From: UBA4486 sp041984885
GTDB taxonomy: Bacteria > Pseudomonadota > Gammaproteobacteria > Eutrophobiales > Eutrophobiaceae
NCBI GenBank assembly: GCA_041984885.1
Contig: JBHIXH010000007.1
Location: forward strand, 11,115 to 75,114
Direction: 5' to 3'
Length of the DNA stretch: 64,000 bases
The notes beneath the pieces were generated by a model. The model was not told the DNA's origin. It saw only the letters and a list, made by a program, of their open reading frames with translations, and made no database searches. Below are positions 31,993 through 43,000 of the stretch, in pieces. The position numbers and the translations under genes are program-made. The first letter of the stretch is position 1. Every line of letters starts with the position of its first letter.

Positions 31993-33810
31993 TTACCAGT
32001 CCTGCTCATAATTGTGTCGTCCCATGCCCCGTTGTTTGTATTGCAATCGGAATTTTTCGCGTAACAGCCCGCCGGGATCATCCGGAATGCGACGTAGCCA
32101 TTGTTCAGTTGCACGGTCTTCCTCCGAAAGTTCTGTATTCCCGGCCAATGTCTTGTCCCGGTTTTCTGTTGATTCATCGCTCTGATCTCCGGGCCGACCC
32201 TGCTGCTGGCGATCAATGTCTTCCTGATTATTGTGCTCACCCGGTTTTGAGACGGATTGTTTGCCGTCTTGTTCCGGATCGGTTTTCGACTCGGCCTGCT
32301 GATCACCGGTATTCTCTCTGCCCGACTGATTTTCCGGCGGGGGTGAATCGTTGTCCGATTGTTCAGCCTGATCCTCGCCCTGCTCTCTGTCCGGCTTTTT
32401 CTCTCCCCCGCCGGACTGGTTTTGTGGTGGTTGTTTCTGTTGTTTTTCCAGTTCTTTTTTAATCAAATTCAGGTTGTACTGTGCATCTTCGTGCTCCGGC
32501 TGCTGTTCCAGGACACTTTCATACGCAGCAATCGCTTCTTCGTAGCGCTGTAACCTGGCGAGCGCATTACCGGCATTGTACCGGCTCTGCACGTCCTCGT
32601 TGTTTCTCCAGGTCTCAAGCGAAGCGTCAAACTGTTTATTACGATACTGTGCTGCGGCCTGCCAGTTTTTATCCTTGAACAATTTTGTAGCCTGCTCGAT
32701 TTCGCCTTGTTGTAATAATTTTTCTGCACGTTGATTGTCATTTAACCAGAGTGCATCCCAGTCAACTGCCTGTACCGGTCGTGGCATGGGTAGCATCATA
32801 ACCACGAATGAAATTAACACGCCACGACGGAACCCGAGTGCGGCCAGTGGCAGTATCAACAGAACCAGCCAGGGCCCCTGCTCGCGCCAGACATCCGACT
32901 CAAATTCTGTTTCGGTTTCTGCCATGTCCAGCGCTACTTGATTAATTAGCCGCATGATTAAATCCACATCCGCGCTCGTCGGTTGCAGACTGCGATAGAC
33001 ACCGCCACCGGCGAGCGCCAACTGCTGTAATGCATCGGCATCCAGTTTCGGGATGACGATTTCGCCATTACGATTTTTAAGAAAACCCCCATTCGCCAGC
33101 GTTATAGGTGCACCCTGCTCTGTGCCGATTCCCAGGACTGACACCCGATAACCATCGGCGCGGACTTCCGCAGCTTTTTTGCTGTCCCGCTCCACATCGA
33201 CTTCATCGGTAAGAATCACGATATCGCCTTCGGCATGGCCGGCCTGTTTCATCATGGCAACAGATAGTTCCAGTGCGAGGTCAGCACGATGCCCCTGTAA
33301 CGGCATCAATGAGGTGGATATCGCCGGTAACTGTGACTTGATCGTTTTTACATCAGCAGTCAGCGGAGAAACGGTGAATGCATCGCCAGCATAGACGATC
33401 ATCGCCGTTTCGCCCTCGTTACGCCGATCAAGCAAATCAATCACCTTGAAGCGCGCACGTTCCAGCCGGCTTGGCGCCAGGTCCGGTGCGTCCATTGAAC
33501 GCGACAGGTCGAGTGCGATGACCAACGCTGAATCGGTTCGAAACACCGGTTGAGGCAGACGTTCCCAAGTCGGCCCGGCCAGCGCGATGATCGCGAGTAG
33601 CCCGGTGCAGGCAAACAACCAGGTTGACCATTTTTGTTTGACGGTTTCCGTCTGGATCAAGATATGCGGTAGCAATGCGGCATCACAGATCTTTTCCCAG
33701 GCACCTGCACGAAACCGACGGTGTATCAACAAGGACAGGCAGGCAAGCCAGGGGATCAATAATAAAAACCACCACGGTCTGATAAAATGAAACTGCGCGA
33801 ACTGTTCCAT
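31993..33810 (-). CDS. BatB-BatC fusion: VWA domain plus TPR repeats
   Basis: 605 residues. Two N-terminal TM helices, then a von Willebrand factor A domain with a MIDAS site (DLSRSMDAPD, and VILTDEVD), a third TM helix (WLVLLILPLAALGF), and a C-terminal region with TPR repeats (YNAGNALARLQRYEEAIAAY, then ESVLEQQPEHEDAQYNL) and a long E/Q/K-rich disordered tail. In Bacteroides and Leptospira BatB and BatC are separate genes; the fused form is common in gammaproteobacteria. The TPR part probably binds partners in the periplasm. It is directly adjacent to batA, with no space. Confidence 0.9.
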   Translation of the reverse strand: MEQFAQFHFIRPWWFLLLIPWLACLSLLIHRRFRAGAWEKICDAALLPHILIQTETVKQKWSTWLFACTGLLAIIALAGPTWERLPQPVFRTDSALVIALDLSRSMDAPDLAPSRLERARFKVIDLLDRRNEGETAMIVYAGDAFTVSPLTADVKTIKSQLPAISTSLMPLQGHRADLALELSVAMMKQAGHAEGDIVILTDEVDVERDSKKAAEVRADGYRVSVLGIGTEQGAPITLANGGFLKNRNGEIVIPKLDADALQQLALAGGGVYRSLQPTSADVDLIMRLINQVALDMAETETEFESDVWREQGPWLVLLILPLAALGFRRGVLISFVVMMLPMPRPVQAVDWDALWLNDNQRAEKLLQQGEIEQATKLFKDKNWQAAAQYRNKQFDASLETWRNNEDVQSRYNAGNALARLQRYEEAIAAYESVLEQQPEHEDAQYNLNLIKKELEKQQKQPPQNQSGGGEKKPDREQGEDQAEQSDNDSPPPENQSGRENTGDQQAESKTDPEQDGKQSVSKPGEHNNQEDIDRQQQGRPGDQSDESTENRDKTLAGNTELSEEDRATEQWLRRIPDDPGGLLREKFRLQYKQRGMGRHNYEQDW

Positions 33811-34797
33811 TCAGACACGCCCCTGTATACGCAAAAAAAACAGTAGCAAACCGATGGCCATCGCGGTTGCCAATGGCCAGTGATACAACGCCGAACGTGG
33901 TCTGAATTGTTGTACGTCTTTTTCAACCGGTTCGAGTTGATCGAGCAACGCATAGATCTTTTCCAGTTCCTGAGTATCACGCGCACGGAAATAACGCCCA
34001 CCGGTCACGTCTGCAATTGCCTTTAATGTAGCTTCGTCCAGATCACGCGACGGGTTATAGCGCCGTGTACCAAACAGGCTCTGCACCAGTTGTTCATCGG
34101 CACCGATGCCGATGGTATAAATCCTTAATCCCTCTTTTGCTGCCAGCTCGGCTGCCTCTTTCGGAAATACATTGCCGGCCGTGTTTGCCCCATCCGTCAA
34201 TAAAATCAATACGCGGTCAGTGTCGCTCTGCTTGCGTAAATGTTTGACCGCCAGACCAATTCCATCGCCGATTGCCGTTGAACGACCAGCCAGGCCGATG
34301 GCTGATTCATATAACAGTGTCTTTACGGTCTGCCGATCAAACGTTAACGGCGCCTGTAAATAGGCACGCTGACCGAACAGGATCAACCCGATACGATCAC
34401 CGACCCTGCGTTCAATAAAATCACCGGCGACCCATTTCGTTGCGGTCAGGCGATCGACGCGTTGATCCCGGATGATAAAGTCATCCTGTTGCATGCTCTC
34501 GGACAAGTCGACAGCCAGCATCAGGTCCCGACCCGTGATCGGGATCTCGATCATCTCACCCAGCCACTGCGGCCGCATGGCGCTGACTACCAGGCACAGC
34601 CAGGCAATCCAAGCCAGCCATAACGGCCAACGGCCGGATTTTTTATGGTTACTGTTCGCAGTAACACTGGTGTATTCCTGTATAAACGGTACCCGTAATG
34701 CCGCTTCGCCATGTGCGGATGACGGCCGCAAGCTGCGTCGCAAGATCCACGGCAGCGGCAAGACAAGCACCAACCAGGGCCAGACAAAGTGAATCAT
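33811..34797 (-). CDS. batA: BatA, VWA-domain membrane protein
   Basis: 328 residues. Two N-terminal hydrophobic segments (about 1-20 and 55-75), then a VWA domain with the full MIDAS motif D-x-S-x-S (LAVDLSESMQQDD), the threonine of STAIGDGIGLA and the D of LILLTDGANTAG, and a final TM helix (WPLATAMAIGLLLFFL). The VWA domain sits in the periplasm or at the membrane and binds partners through a metal ion, probably under control of MoxR. The start overlaps the stop of the DUF4381 gene as ATGA. Confidence 0.92.
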   Translation of the reverse strand: MIHFVWPWLVLVLPLPWILRRSLRPSSAHGEAALRVPFIQEYTSVTANSNHKKSGRWPLWLAWIAWLCLVVSAMRPQWLGEMIEIPITGRDLMLAVDLSESMQQDDFIIRDQRVDRLTATKWVAGDFIERRVGDRIGLILFGQRAYLQAPLTFDRQTVKTLLYESAIGLAGRSTAIGDGIGLAVKHLRKQSDTDRVLILLTDGANTAGNVFPKEAAELAAKEGLRIYTIGIGADEQLVQSLFGTRRYNPSRDLDEATLKAIADVTGGRYFRARDTQELEKIYALLDQLEPVEKDVQQFRPRSALYHWPLATAMAIGLLLFFLRIQGRV

Positions 34798-35288
34798 TGT
34801 TTATGCACCCGACCCAGTTGCGTTAACCATTGCTGACAGATCTCGAACAAACTGTCCGCCTCGAAATCCATTGTCTTCTGATAGGGTCCATATAACAGCA
34901 CCTGGCCTGGCCCCGTTGAAAACGGCCTGTCCGGCAAATGTTGATCCAGGTACTGCAACCAGTCCTTGCCGGTCAGGGCAGCAATCTGTTCATTGTTATC
35001 CAGCGATAAACAGGTGCGACGTAACAAGGCTGACAGGTCTTTTAATAATGTTTGCTGATCGGCCTGCAGTTCGTACTTCTGTTTTATTTTGTCCAGTTCG
35101 ACCTGTGCCAGATGCAATGGATGATGCAGTTTTGCCTGATAACGCCTATACAGATAAAAAATCAAGCCAACAAGTAATAACAACAGGACGAATAACGCCC
35201 ACCAGCCTGGCGCCAACGGCCACCACGAGGATGGCTCCGGCAGGTGAATATCCCGCAGCGGTAATTCTGTTTGTTGCATTGGTGTCAT
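34794..35288 (-). CDS. DUF4381 membrane protein of the Bat operon
   Basis: 164 residues from the ATG at 35288; its ATG overlaps the DUF58 stop as ATGA, which rules out the longer frame back to 35396. A short N-terminal segment with LRDIHLPEPSSWWPLAPGWW (the family signature), one TM helix (ALFVLLLLLVGLIFYLY) and a cytoplasmic helical domain with LLKDLSALLRRTCLSLD and LTGKDWLQYLDQHL. Always found in MoxR/Bat operons; role unknown. Confidence 0.88.
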   Translation of the reverse strand: MTPMQQTELPLRDIHLPEPSSWWPLAPGWWALFVLLLLLVGLIFYLYRRYQAKLHHPLHLAQVELDKIKQKYELQADQQTLLKDLSALLRRTCLSLDNNEQIAALTGKDWLQYLDQHLPDRPFSTGPGQVLLYGPYQKTMDFEADSLFEICQQWLTQLGRVHKQ

Positions 35289-36208
35289 GATGAAAAATGC
35301 ATGACGGTTCGTGCCAGTGTCTTCAAGTCTGCATCTGTACTCGCCTGAATCAGTCTGGCACCGGCCTTGCCGCAACTTCGTTTTACTGCCTGCCAACGTT
35401 GCTCGTATTGCTGCCTGATTTTTTCCGTGAACACCTGATCACTGACATCCAGTAGTTGTTCATCATAGCCATCACTGATACGAAACCGACCTTTTTCAGG
35501 CAACGCCATTTCAATCGAATCAACGACAAATACGCTCACGACTTCACAATGTCGACAGACTTGTAACAGCTGTTCCTCGGCAGCCGGATCAAAGCCGCGA
35601 AAATCGCTGAGTATAAAAATCAAACTACCGGGCCGGGCGACACGACGCAGGCGTAACAGCGCCTTCGACATGGCGGTTGCATCCGCTTGCCATCGCTCAG
35701 TCGGTCGTTCATGTTGATCAACAAGCGCCCGGAGTAAACGAAGTACACCACGCTTGCCACGATGTGGTTTGAATTCATGATGTTGTGAGTCAGAAAAGAT
35801 CAAACCGCCGACCCGATCACTGTGCGCACTGGCCGCCCATGCCAGCACACCGGCCAGACGCGCTGCGAGTACCGATTTATACAGCCCCCGCGTGGCAAAG
35901 AACATTGGCGCCCGAAAATCGACACAGAAGAATACCGGTCTTTCGCGCTCTTCCCGGAATAACTTCGTGTAGGGTTCGCCGGTACGCGCCATGACACGCC
36001 AGTCGAGATTGCGAATATCATCACCGGCGGCGTAGGCACGCGACTCACTGAATTCCATTCCGCGGCCTTTAAACGCGGACGAGTTATCGCCAGATTGTAA
36101 TGCGCGGATCTGGCGTGAGCGCAGGATCAGACCGTGACTGTATTGTTGTAGCCGCACGAGACCGGCGACCGAAATCTGAACCGGGGAATCCGTTACCGTG
36201 TCCAGCAT
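35285..36208 (-). CDS. DUF58 domain protein
   Basis: 307 residues, no TM helix. The DUF58 core is clear: GMEFSESRAYAAGDDIRNLD, then WRVMARTGEPYTKLFREERE, a VWA-like fold with VFFCVDFRAPMFF and LIFILSDFRGFD. Such proteins are companions of MoxR ATPases. It starts 4 bp after moxR and overlaps the next gene by 4 nt. Confidence 0.92.
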   Translation of the reverse strand: MLDTVTDSPVQISVAGLVRLQQYSHGLILRSRQIRALQSGDNSSAFKGRGMEFSESRAYAAGDDIRNLDWRVMARTGEPYTKLFREERERPVFFCVDFRAPMFFATRGLYKSVLAARLAGVLAWAASAHSDRVGGLIFSDSQHHEFKPHRGKRGVLRLLRALVDQHERPTERWQADATAMSKALLRLRRVARPGSLIFILSDFRGFDPAAEEQLLQVCRHCEVVSVFVVDSIEMALPEKGRFRISDGYDEQLLDVSDQVFTEKIRQQYEQRWQAVKRSCGKAGARLIQASTDADLKTLARTVMHFSS

Positions 36209-36212
36209 GGAA

Positions 36213-37175
36213 TCAGGGGACGGCGATACGACTGATCAATTCCCTGATAACGCTGTCCGTCGTCATGCCTTCGGCTTCAGCTTCATAGTTCAGAATGACT
36301 CGATGACGTAACACATCCAGCGCAAGAGACTGGATATCCTCTGGAGCAACATAATCCCGTCCAGCCAGCCAGGCATGCGCACGGGCACAACGATCCAGCG
36401 CGATACTCGCGCGTGGACTGGCACCGTACTGGATCCAGTTGGCCAGATCGTCACCGTACGTATGTGCCGAGCGTGTCGCCAGCACGATTTCCAGCAGGTA
36501 TCGCTCCAGTTCCTCCGACATATACAGGTTCAAAATATCCTTACGCGCCTGGAATACCTGCTCCTGCGAGAGTAATTCCTGCTGTTGCTCGGCGTTGCCC
36601 TGCATCGCTTCCTCGCGGGCCAGATGTAAAATCGCTTTTTCATCCTCGGCGGCCGGGTAACTGATACGCACATACAAAAGAAAGCGGTCGAGTTGTGCCT
36701 CGGGTAATGGATACGTGCCTTCCTGTTCGATCGGGTTTTGTGTCGCCATAACAAGAAACAGTGACGGTAACGGGTACGTGGTCTTGCCGATCGTAATCTG
36801 GCGTTCCGCCATTGCCTCCAGCAGGGCCGACTGCACTTTTGCCGGGGCGCGGTTGACCTCATCGGCAAGCACCAGGTTATGAAATAACGGGCCTTGCTGA
36901 AAACTGAAACTGCCGTCCTGCGGTCGATAGATCTCGGTACCGGTCAAATCAGCGGGTAACAAATCCGGGGTAAACTGAATTCGATGAAAACTGCCCTCCA
37001 GCGCATCACCGAGCACCTTGATGGCCCGCGTCTTCGCTAACCCGGGTGCGCCTTCAACGAGCAGGTGACCATCGGCCAACATCGCGATCAACAGTCTGTT
37101 GATTAACGTCTGCTGACCAATAATTTGCTGTTTTAAACGGGTTTCAAATATTTCGAACTGGTTTTTCAGAGACAT
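36213..37175 (-). CDS. moxR: MoxR-family AAA+ ATPase
   Basis: 320 residues. Walker A EGAPGLAKTR (41-50), Walker B HNLVLADEVNRAPAKVQSAL, sensor 1 MATQNPIEQEGTYPLPEAQL, the arginine finger region DRFLLYVRISYP, and the C-terminal lid with GASPRASIALDRCARAHAWL. MoxR ATPases act as chaperone-like regulators of VWA proteins, here most likely BatA and BatBC. First gene of the operon running down to DUF1232. Confidence 0.95.
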   Translation of the reverse strand: MSLKNQFEIFETRLKQQIIGQQTLINRLLIAMLADGHLLVEGAPGLAKTRAIKVLGDALEGSFHRIQFTPDLLPADLTGTEIYRPQDGSFSFQQGPLFHNLVLADEVNRAPAKVQSALLEAMAERQITIGKTTYPLPSLFLVMATQNPIEQEGTYPLPEAQLDRFLLYVRISYPAAEDEKAILHLAREEAMQGNAEQQQELLSQEQVFQARKDILNLYMSEELERYLLEIVLATRSAHTYGDDLANWIQYGASPRASIALDRCARAHAWLAGRDYVAPEDIQSLALDVLRHRVILNYEAEAEGMTTDSVIRELISRIAVP

Positions 37176-37365
37176 GAGTATGCTTGTTTTTATATTTGGA
37201 ACAGGATAACAACCTTAACAGACCGGAATTCACTGCAATGATTCCGCCCATTATAAGGTACAGGACAGGTGACAGAAACTGTTCAGAGCGGCCCGGTAGC
37301 GGGATACCAATCGTCCCGATTAAAGATGTCACTGTCAGGCATAAACCGGAGACTGACAGCAACAA
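37144..37365 (-). CDS. Possible small membrane protein upstream of moxR
   Basis: A 73-codon frame with a TTG start and two hydrophobic stretches (LLSVSGLCLTVTSLIGTIGI and VLYLIMGGIIAVNSGLLRLL) overlaps the moxR start by 32 nt. The frame stays open another 40 or so codons upstream without an ATG. No ribosome-binding site is clear. It may be a decayed gene or chance; the remaining space to 37503 holds nothing else I can support. Confidence 0.25.
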   Translation of the reverse strand: MLLSVSGLCLTVTSLIGTIGIPLPGRSEQFLSPVLYLIMGGIIAVNSGLLRLLSCSKYKNKHTHVSEKPVRNI

Positions 37366-37503
37366 GTCCAGCGAAAGTTGCCGAAACCAGTGAAATTTCC
37401 CGGTTCCAGCACCTGCTTGCAGATTAGTCGCTGCCTGGATTAAAAAGCGACATTCTGTCTGAACAATTTCACATCCCGGAGACCCGATGCGGAAATAATA
37501 TTT

Positions 37504-38454
37504 TTACTGCTTATCCCGGATGCTGGCAATATCTTTTGCTGGCGGTAACCCAAACAGGCTTTTGTATTCACGACTGAACTGCGAGATGCTGGAGTACCCC
37601 ACCTGCATACCGGCATTACTGACGTCCATCATTTTTGTCACCATCAGATTACGTGCTTCCTGTAGTCGCAGCGTTTTCTGAAACTGCAACGGACTCATCG
37701 AGGTGACGGACTTAAAATGTTTGTGGAATGACGATGTGCTCATACCGGCAACGCTGGCCAGTTTCTCGATTTTGATCGGCTCGGCATAGTTCTCCTTCAG
37801 CCAGGCGCAGGCTTTCGCAATCTTTTGCGCGTGTGAATCCGGTATGCCAATTTGTGCTATCGACGGGCCTGAAGGACTGCGTAACAGGCGAATCAGGATT
37901 TCCTCTATCGCTAGCGGTATCAGCAAATCCTCGTCTTCCTGCTGTAACACCAGTTCGATCATGCGGATTGCCGTTTTCACCGTTTTCGGATTGCTTTGAC
38001 CGACATAGATTGGCCTTGATTCCGTCGGTTTTGGCACGCCATTGGGAAAAACCCTGAAGATAAGCTCGGTCAGTTTATGCGGATCGAGATGCACGACCAG
38101 ACAGAGAAACGGTTCTTCGAGACTCGCGGTCAGTATCTGTGCATTCACCGGCACCTCGGCCGCGTATACGATCATACGTGATTCGTCGTATTCGAATCGT
38201 TGATCGCCTATCGTTACTGCCTTGCCACCCTGCGCAACGATACATATGCCTGGTTGAGCCATGACATAGGCAGTTTCTTCCGTCGGTTTCGATTCCCTGA
38301 AGACACTCAGACCTTCAATAAAATCGAACTGGCCATCATGCGGGGCATACTTTTCAATCAGTGACGCCAGCTTGTGCAGGTCGTTTTTATCCGTGACCCC
38401 ACTGTCCTCACCGGGTGACCTGAAATCGAGAATGTTTGTGGCTTGAGTTGTCAT
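37504..38454 (-). CDS. AraC-family transcriptional regulator
   Basis: 316 residues. N-terminal AraC_N-type cupin domain (about 45-190: ETAYVMAQPGICIVAQGGKA, and RMIVYAAEVPVNAQI) and a C-terminal double HTH (IEKLASVAGMSTSSFHKHFK, then SPLQFQKTLRLQEARNLM and VGYSSISQFSREYKSLFG). It lies just downstream of the RND operon, in the same direction but 110 bp after it, and could regulate the pump. The AraC_N group often accompanies genes for oxidoreductases or efflux. The effector is unknown. Confidence 0.92.
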   Translation of the reverse strand: MTTQATNILDFRSPGEDSGVTDKNDLHKLASLIEKYAPHDGQFDFIEGLSVFRESKPTEETAYVMAQPGICIVAQGGKAVTIGDQRFEYDESRMIVYAAEVPVNAQILTASLEEPFLCLVVHLDPHKLTELIFRVFPNGVPKPTESRPIYVGQSNPKTVKTAIRMIELVLQQEDEDLLIPLAIEEILIRLLRSPSGPSIAQIGIPDSHAQKIAKACAWLKENYAEPIKIEKLASVAGMSTSSFHKHFKSVTSMSPLQFQKTLRLQEARNLMVTKMMDVSNAGMQVGYSSISQFSREYKSLFGLPPAKDIASIRDKQ

Positions 38455-38563
38455 AACTCCCTCCAGGGCGAAGATTCTTCTGCGAACAGCACTGGTACGA
38501 CTGACAGGACTATACGCGGTTCACGTTTGACTGACTGGTTTATTTCGAAGAAATACATGCCTA

Positions 38564-40030
38564 TTACTGTTTATTTATAACCGCCGATTCATCGATCAAC
38601 GCCGTCGTGGTTGCATTCGCGCCTGCCACCTGCCAGCCGCCTGCCAATGACTTGTAAATGGTGATTAAATCCAGTGCCGCCTGGATCTCACTCTGCGCCA
38701 GTGCGTTCTCGGCCTCGAGTTGTGTCCGCTCTGCATCAAGCACATCAAGAAAATCATCGACGCCTTCATCAAAACGCAGCTTTGCCAGTTGCGCCGACTC
38801 GAGCGCGGATCGCGTCGCCTCTTGCAGAATGGCCCGACGCTCTTCTTCCTGTGAAAAATCACTGAGTGCCGTTTGCGTTTCTTCGAGTGCCCTGAGTACG
38901 GTTTTCTCATAATTGACAAGCGCGGCTTCGGATCGGGCATCTGCCTGCGCTATCTCCGCGCGAACCCGGCCCAGATCAAATGCCCGCCAGTTCAGCGAGG
39001 GACCAACCGCACCGGCCAGTGCGGTCGTGCCGAAGCTGCCAATATTACTGGCGATAAATCCAATCGCACCGATCAGGTTCACATTCGGAAACAAATCACT
39101 CGCAACGACGTTGTATTCGGCCACACTCGCGGCCAGTTCACGCTCGGCCGACCGGATATCCGGCCGACGTTGTATTAATTCGCTGGCGTTACCGACGGCA
39201 ACCGTAACCGGCAGGCTGGGTAACGGCTGTGGCTCTGACAGCTTGCTATTCAACAGCCCCGGTGTCTGACCGGTTAATACGGCAAGACGGTTCAGCAACG
39301 CCGTCACTTCCGATTGAATCGGTGGAATACCGGAGCGGGTTAATCCGAGCTGGGCCTTCGCCCGTGACACGTCCAGCGAGGTGGCGCGGCCACCATCGAA
39401 CAGTTTCATCGTCAGTTCCAGTGTATCCGACTGATTCCGTGTATTGCGCTCGGCAATATCCAGCCGGTATTGCGCACCTCGTAATTCAACATAGGCACGT
39501 GCCACATCGGCGGCGACCGTGATATGGATGTCGTCTAGCTCCATTGCCACGGCTTGTTCCAGCGCGGCCTGGACAGCGATGCGTTCAGAAACACGCCCGA
39601 ACAGGTCGAGTTCCCAGGACGCATCAAAACCGATGGCATACGCATTTGTCGTTCGATCCAGCATCGACCCGCTGGCTGTCTCCCCGGAATTCAGTTCACG
39701 CGTATACGAGGCACTGGACGTGACCGTAGGTAAACGATCGAAATCTGTTGCACGCGTTAGCGCACGTGCTTGCTGCAGGTTGGCAAACGCGATACGAACA
39801 TCATGATTCGTCGTTAATGCCTGCTCAATCAACCCGGCCAGTAACGGGTCATCAAATTCCCGCCACCATTGGCTGACCGGTTCTCGATCGTTTATAAATC
39901 GCTCCGGGTTGTCTCTGGCCAGATCAAGTGTCGTGATCAATTCAGTCTCTTGCGGAGCAATATACTCACGCATTGAGCCACAGCCAGTTAATGCAAACAG
40001 CAACAGCGGTAATACAATTAATCTTCTCAT
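38564..40030 (-). CDS. RND efflux outer-membrane factor, NodT-type lipoprotein
   Basis: 488 residues. Lipoprotein signal LLLFALTGCGS with the lipid-attached cysteine at about residue 17. The body has the two repeated outer-membrane efflux protein (OEP) halves of TolC-like channels: WWREFDDPLLAGLIEQAL, NHDVRIAFANLQQARAL, FDASWELDLFGRVSE, QRRPDIRSAERELAASV and the last coiled-coil repeat. It forms the outer-membrane exit duct of the tripartite pump. Its ATG overlaps the permease stop as ATGA, so the three genes are one operon. Confidence 0.94.
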   Translation of the reverse strand: MRRLIVLPLLLFALTGCGSMREYIAPQETELITTLDLARDNPERFINDREPVSQWWREFDDPLLAGLIEQALTTNHDVRIAFANLQQARALTRATDFDRLPTVTSSASYTRELNSGETASGSMLDRTTNAYAIGFDASWELDLFGRVSERIAVQAALEQAVAMELDDIHITVAADVARAYVELRGAQYRLDIAERNTRNQSDTLELTMKLFDGGRATSLDVSRAKAQLGLTRSGIPPIQSEVTALLNRLAVLTGQTPGLLNSKLSEPQPLPSLPVTVAVGNASELIQRRPDIRSAERELAASVAEYNVVASDLFPNVNLIGAIGFIASNIGSFGTTALAGAVGPSLNWRAFDLGRVRAEIAQADARSEAALVNYEKTVLRALEETQTALSDFSQEEERRAILQEATRSALESAQLAKLRFDEGVDDFLDVLDAERTQLEAENALAQSEIQAALDLITIYKSLAGGWQVAGANATTTALIDESAVINKQ

Positions 40031-43000
40031 GACGTTGCAGCCTCCTGTGTCATTGACTCACCTGTCTTGTGCACACGTATTAATGACAGTCTGCGACACA
40101 ACACGTAGAAAACCGGTGTAAAGATGAGACCGAAAAAGGTCACGCCCAGCATGCCGGAGAAAACGGAAACACCCAGCGCCCGTCGCATCTCGGCACCGGG
40201 CCCCTCGGCCAGCACCATTGGGACGACACCCAGGATAAACGCGAACGATGTCATCAGGATCGGTCGCAAACGCAGCCGTGCCGCCTCTATCGCGGCCTGC
40301 CAGCGATCCCGCCCCTGTTGTTCCAGTTCCCTGGCAAATTCAACGATCAGGATGGCGTTCTTTGAGGCGAGACCGACCAACACCACAAAACCTATCTGCG
40401 TCAGAATGTTGTTATCCATGCCAGCAATGGATATACCGACGATCGCCGATAACAGACACATCGGCACGATTAATATGACGGATAACGGTAACGTCCAGCT
40501 TTCGTACTGCGCTGCCAGTAATAAAAACACGAAGATCACGGCGAGAATGAACGCGATGACGGCCGTATCGCCGGTGGCTTTCTGTTGATAGGCGATGTCG
40601 GTCCATTCAAAACCGATTCCTTCCGGCAGTAGTTTGTCCGCCAGATTTTCCATCGCCGTCAGCGCTTCACCGGAGCTGTAACCGGCGGCCGTATCGCCGT
40701 TGACGGCCGCGGCCGGAAACAGGTTGTAGCGAGGCATGCGTGATGGACCGGCGATGTCAGTAACCGTTGCCAGTGAACCAAGCGGGACCATATGACCGGT
40801 ATCACTGCGCACACGAATGCGTAAGGCATCATCCGCCGTTAACCGGTAGGGTGCATCTGCCTGTGCCGTCACGCGGAACGTACGTCCCAGGTAATTAAAT
40901 TCGTTCACAAACGACGAGCCGATGTAAACCTCCAGCGCCTCAAAGATACGCGCTGGCGGCACGTTCAGTCTCTCTGCCTTTTCCCGATCAATATCCAGGT
41001 AAATCTGCGGGGTATTCGTATCAAAGAACGAGTACGCCGATGTTGTCGCCGGATTATTCGGATCGTTTGCGGCTAATGCGAGAGACTGTGCCGCCTGTTG
41101 CAGCACATCGACACCACGGCCACCCCGATCCTGCAACATCATGCGAAAACCGCCGGCACTACCTATGCCACGCACCGGTGGTGGTGGAAACACGTTCACC
41201 GACGCTTCCTTGATCTGCGCCATCTCGGCGCGCATGTTTTGCAGGATCGTATCAAGCGTAATACCGTTCTCCACGCGTTGCTCGAACGGATCCAGCACCG
41301 GGAATATGGCACCACCATTTGAGGCGGTGACACGGGTGGCGGCCGAGAATCCGGAAAAACCGACCGTGTTCATCACACCCTCGATGTTCATCAATCGTTC
41401 CATTGCCTGTTTCACGACCTTGTTGGTCTCGGATAACGAGGCTCCGGATGGCAGTTGTATCGCGACGATCAGGTAACCCTGATCCTGCGCCGGTATAAAC
41501 CCGGTCGGCACACGATTGAATTGCCAGACAGCCAGCGCCATTAACCCGGCATAGATGAGCAACATGACGGCACCCAGCCTGACCAGTTTTTTCACCAGTC
41601 TGCCGTAGCGTTCGGATACCCAGTCCAGCGTTGTGTTAAAAATGGCAAAGAAAAAATGCAGTGGCCGGGCGTACCACTTCACCGCGGCACCCGATTTGTG
41701 ATCGTTCGCCGTCATCAGGATGGTTGCCAGTGCCGGAGATAATGTCAGCGAAACAATGACCGAGATTACCGTTGCAACTGCGATCGTAATACCAAACGCC
41801 TGGTAGAACTTGCCGGAGATCCCGGTCAAAAACGTGGTCGGCAGAAACACCGCAACCAGTACCAGGCCCATTGCGATCAACGCCGAGCCGACTTCATCCA
41901 TGGTCTTGCGTGCGGCATCCCTTGGTGATAACCCCTGACGCAGGTTACGCTCCATATTTTCCACGACGACGATCGCGTCATCGACAACGATACCGATGGC
42001 GAGTACAAGACCAAACAGCGTCAGATTGTTCAGTGAAAAACCGAGTGCCGCCATGACGGCAAACGTACCAATCAATGAGACCGGGATCGCCACGATTGGA
42101 ATGACCGCGGCTCGCCATGTCTGCAAGAACGCAATGATGACGATGACGACGAGAAAGACCGCTTCATACACGGTCAGTTCCACCGCGTTGATCGATTCCT
42201 GGATGAATTCAGTCGGGTTGTAAACAATGTCATATTCCAGACCCGGTGGAAAATCCCTGGCAACTACTTTCATCTCTTCGATGATCGCTTCAGCCGTCTT
42301 TAACGCGTTCGAACCGGGACGTTGATAAACCGGTACGGCGACGGCAGCATCATTGCCAAGATAGCCCTGCGTTGCGTAGTCCTGCGTACCCAGTTCGATA
42401 CGGGCGACATCCTTCAGGCGGACAATGCGGCCGTCACTGCCGGATTTGATAATGACATTTCCGAATTCTTCCGGTGCGGTTAACCGTCCCTGCGTTTGCA
42501 TTGTGTATTCAAAATAATTTTGCGTCGGCTGTGGCGACTGGTTCAACACTCCGGATGCCACCTGCACATTTTGTGCGCGTAACGCGGCTATGATGTCGCC
42601 GGCTGTCATATCGAATGACTGGATCAGGTCCGGGTCCAGCCAGACTCGCATCGCGTACTCGGCGGCACCGAACATGCGCACGGCACCGACACCATCGATA
42701 CGTCGTATACGATCACTGATATTCAATACCGCATAGTTACCAATGTAGGTTTGATCGTAACTGTCATCCGGCGAATACAGGTTAATGACCAGCATCAGGT
42801 CCGGCGTGTTTTTCTGCGTGGTAACGCCGATGCGACGCACCTCTTCCGGCAAGCGCGGCTCGGCCAGGGCGACCCGATTCTGTACCAGCACCTGTGCGGC
42901 ATCCAGGTCGGTGCCCAGTTTGAATGTGATCGTCAGTGACATCTGCCCGTCGGCCGACGCCTGTGAAAACATGTACAACATACCTTCAACGCCGTTGATC

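Noticed and set aside
35289..35396. Longer DUF4381 frame
   Set aside because: It overlaps the DUF58 gene by over 100 bp; the ATGA overlap at 35285-35288 is the natural start.
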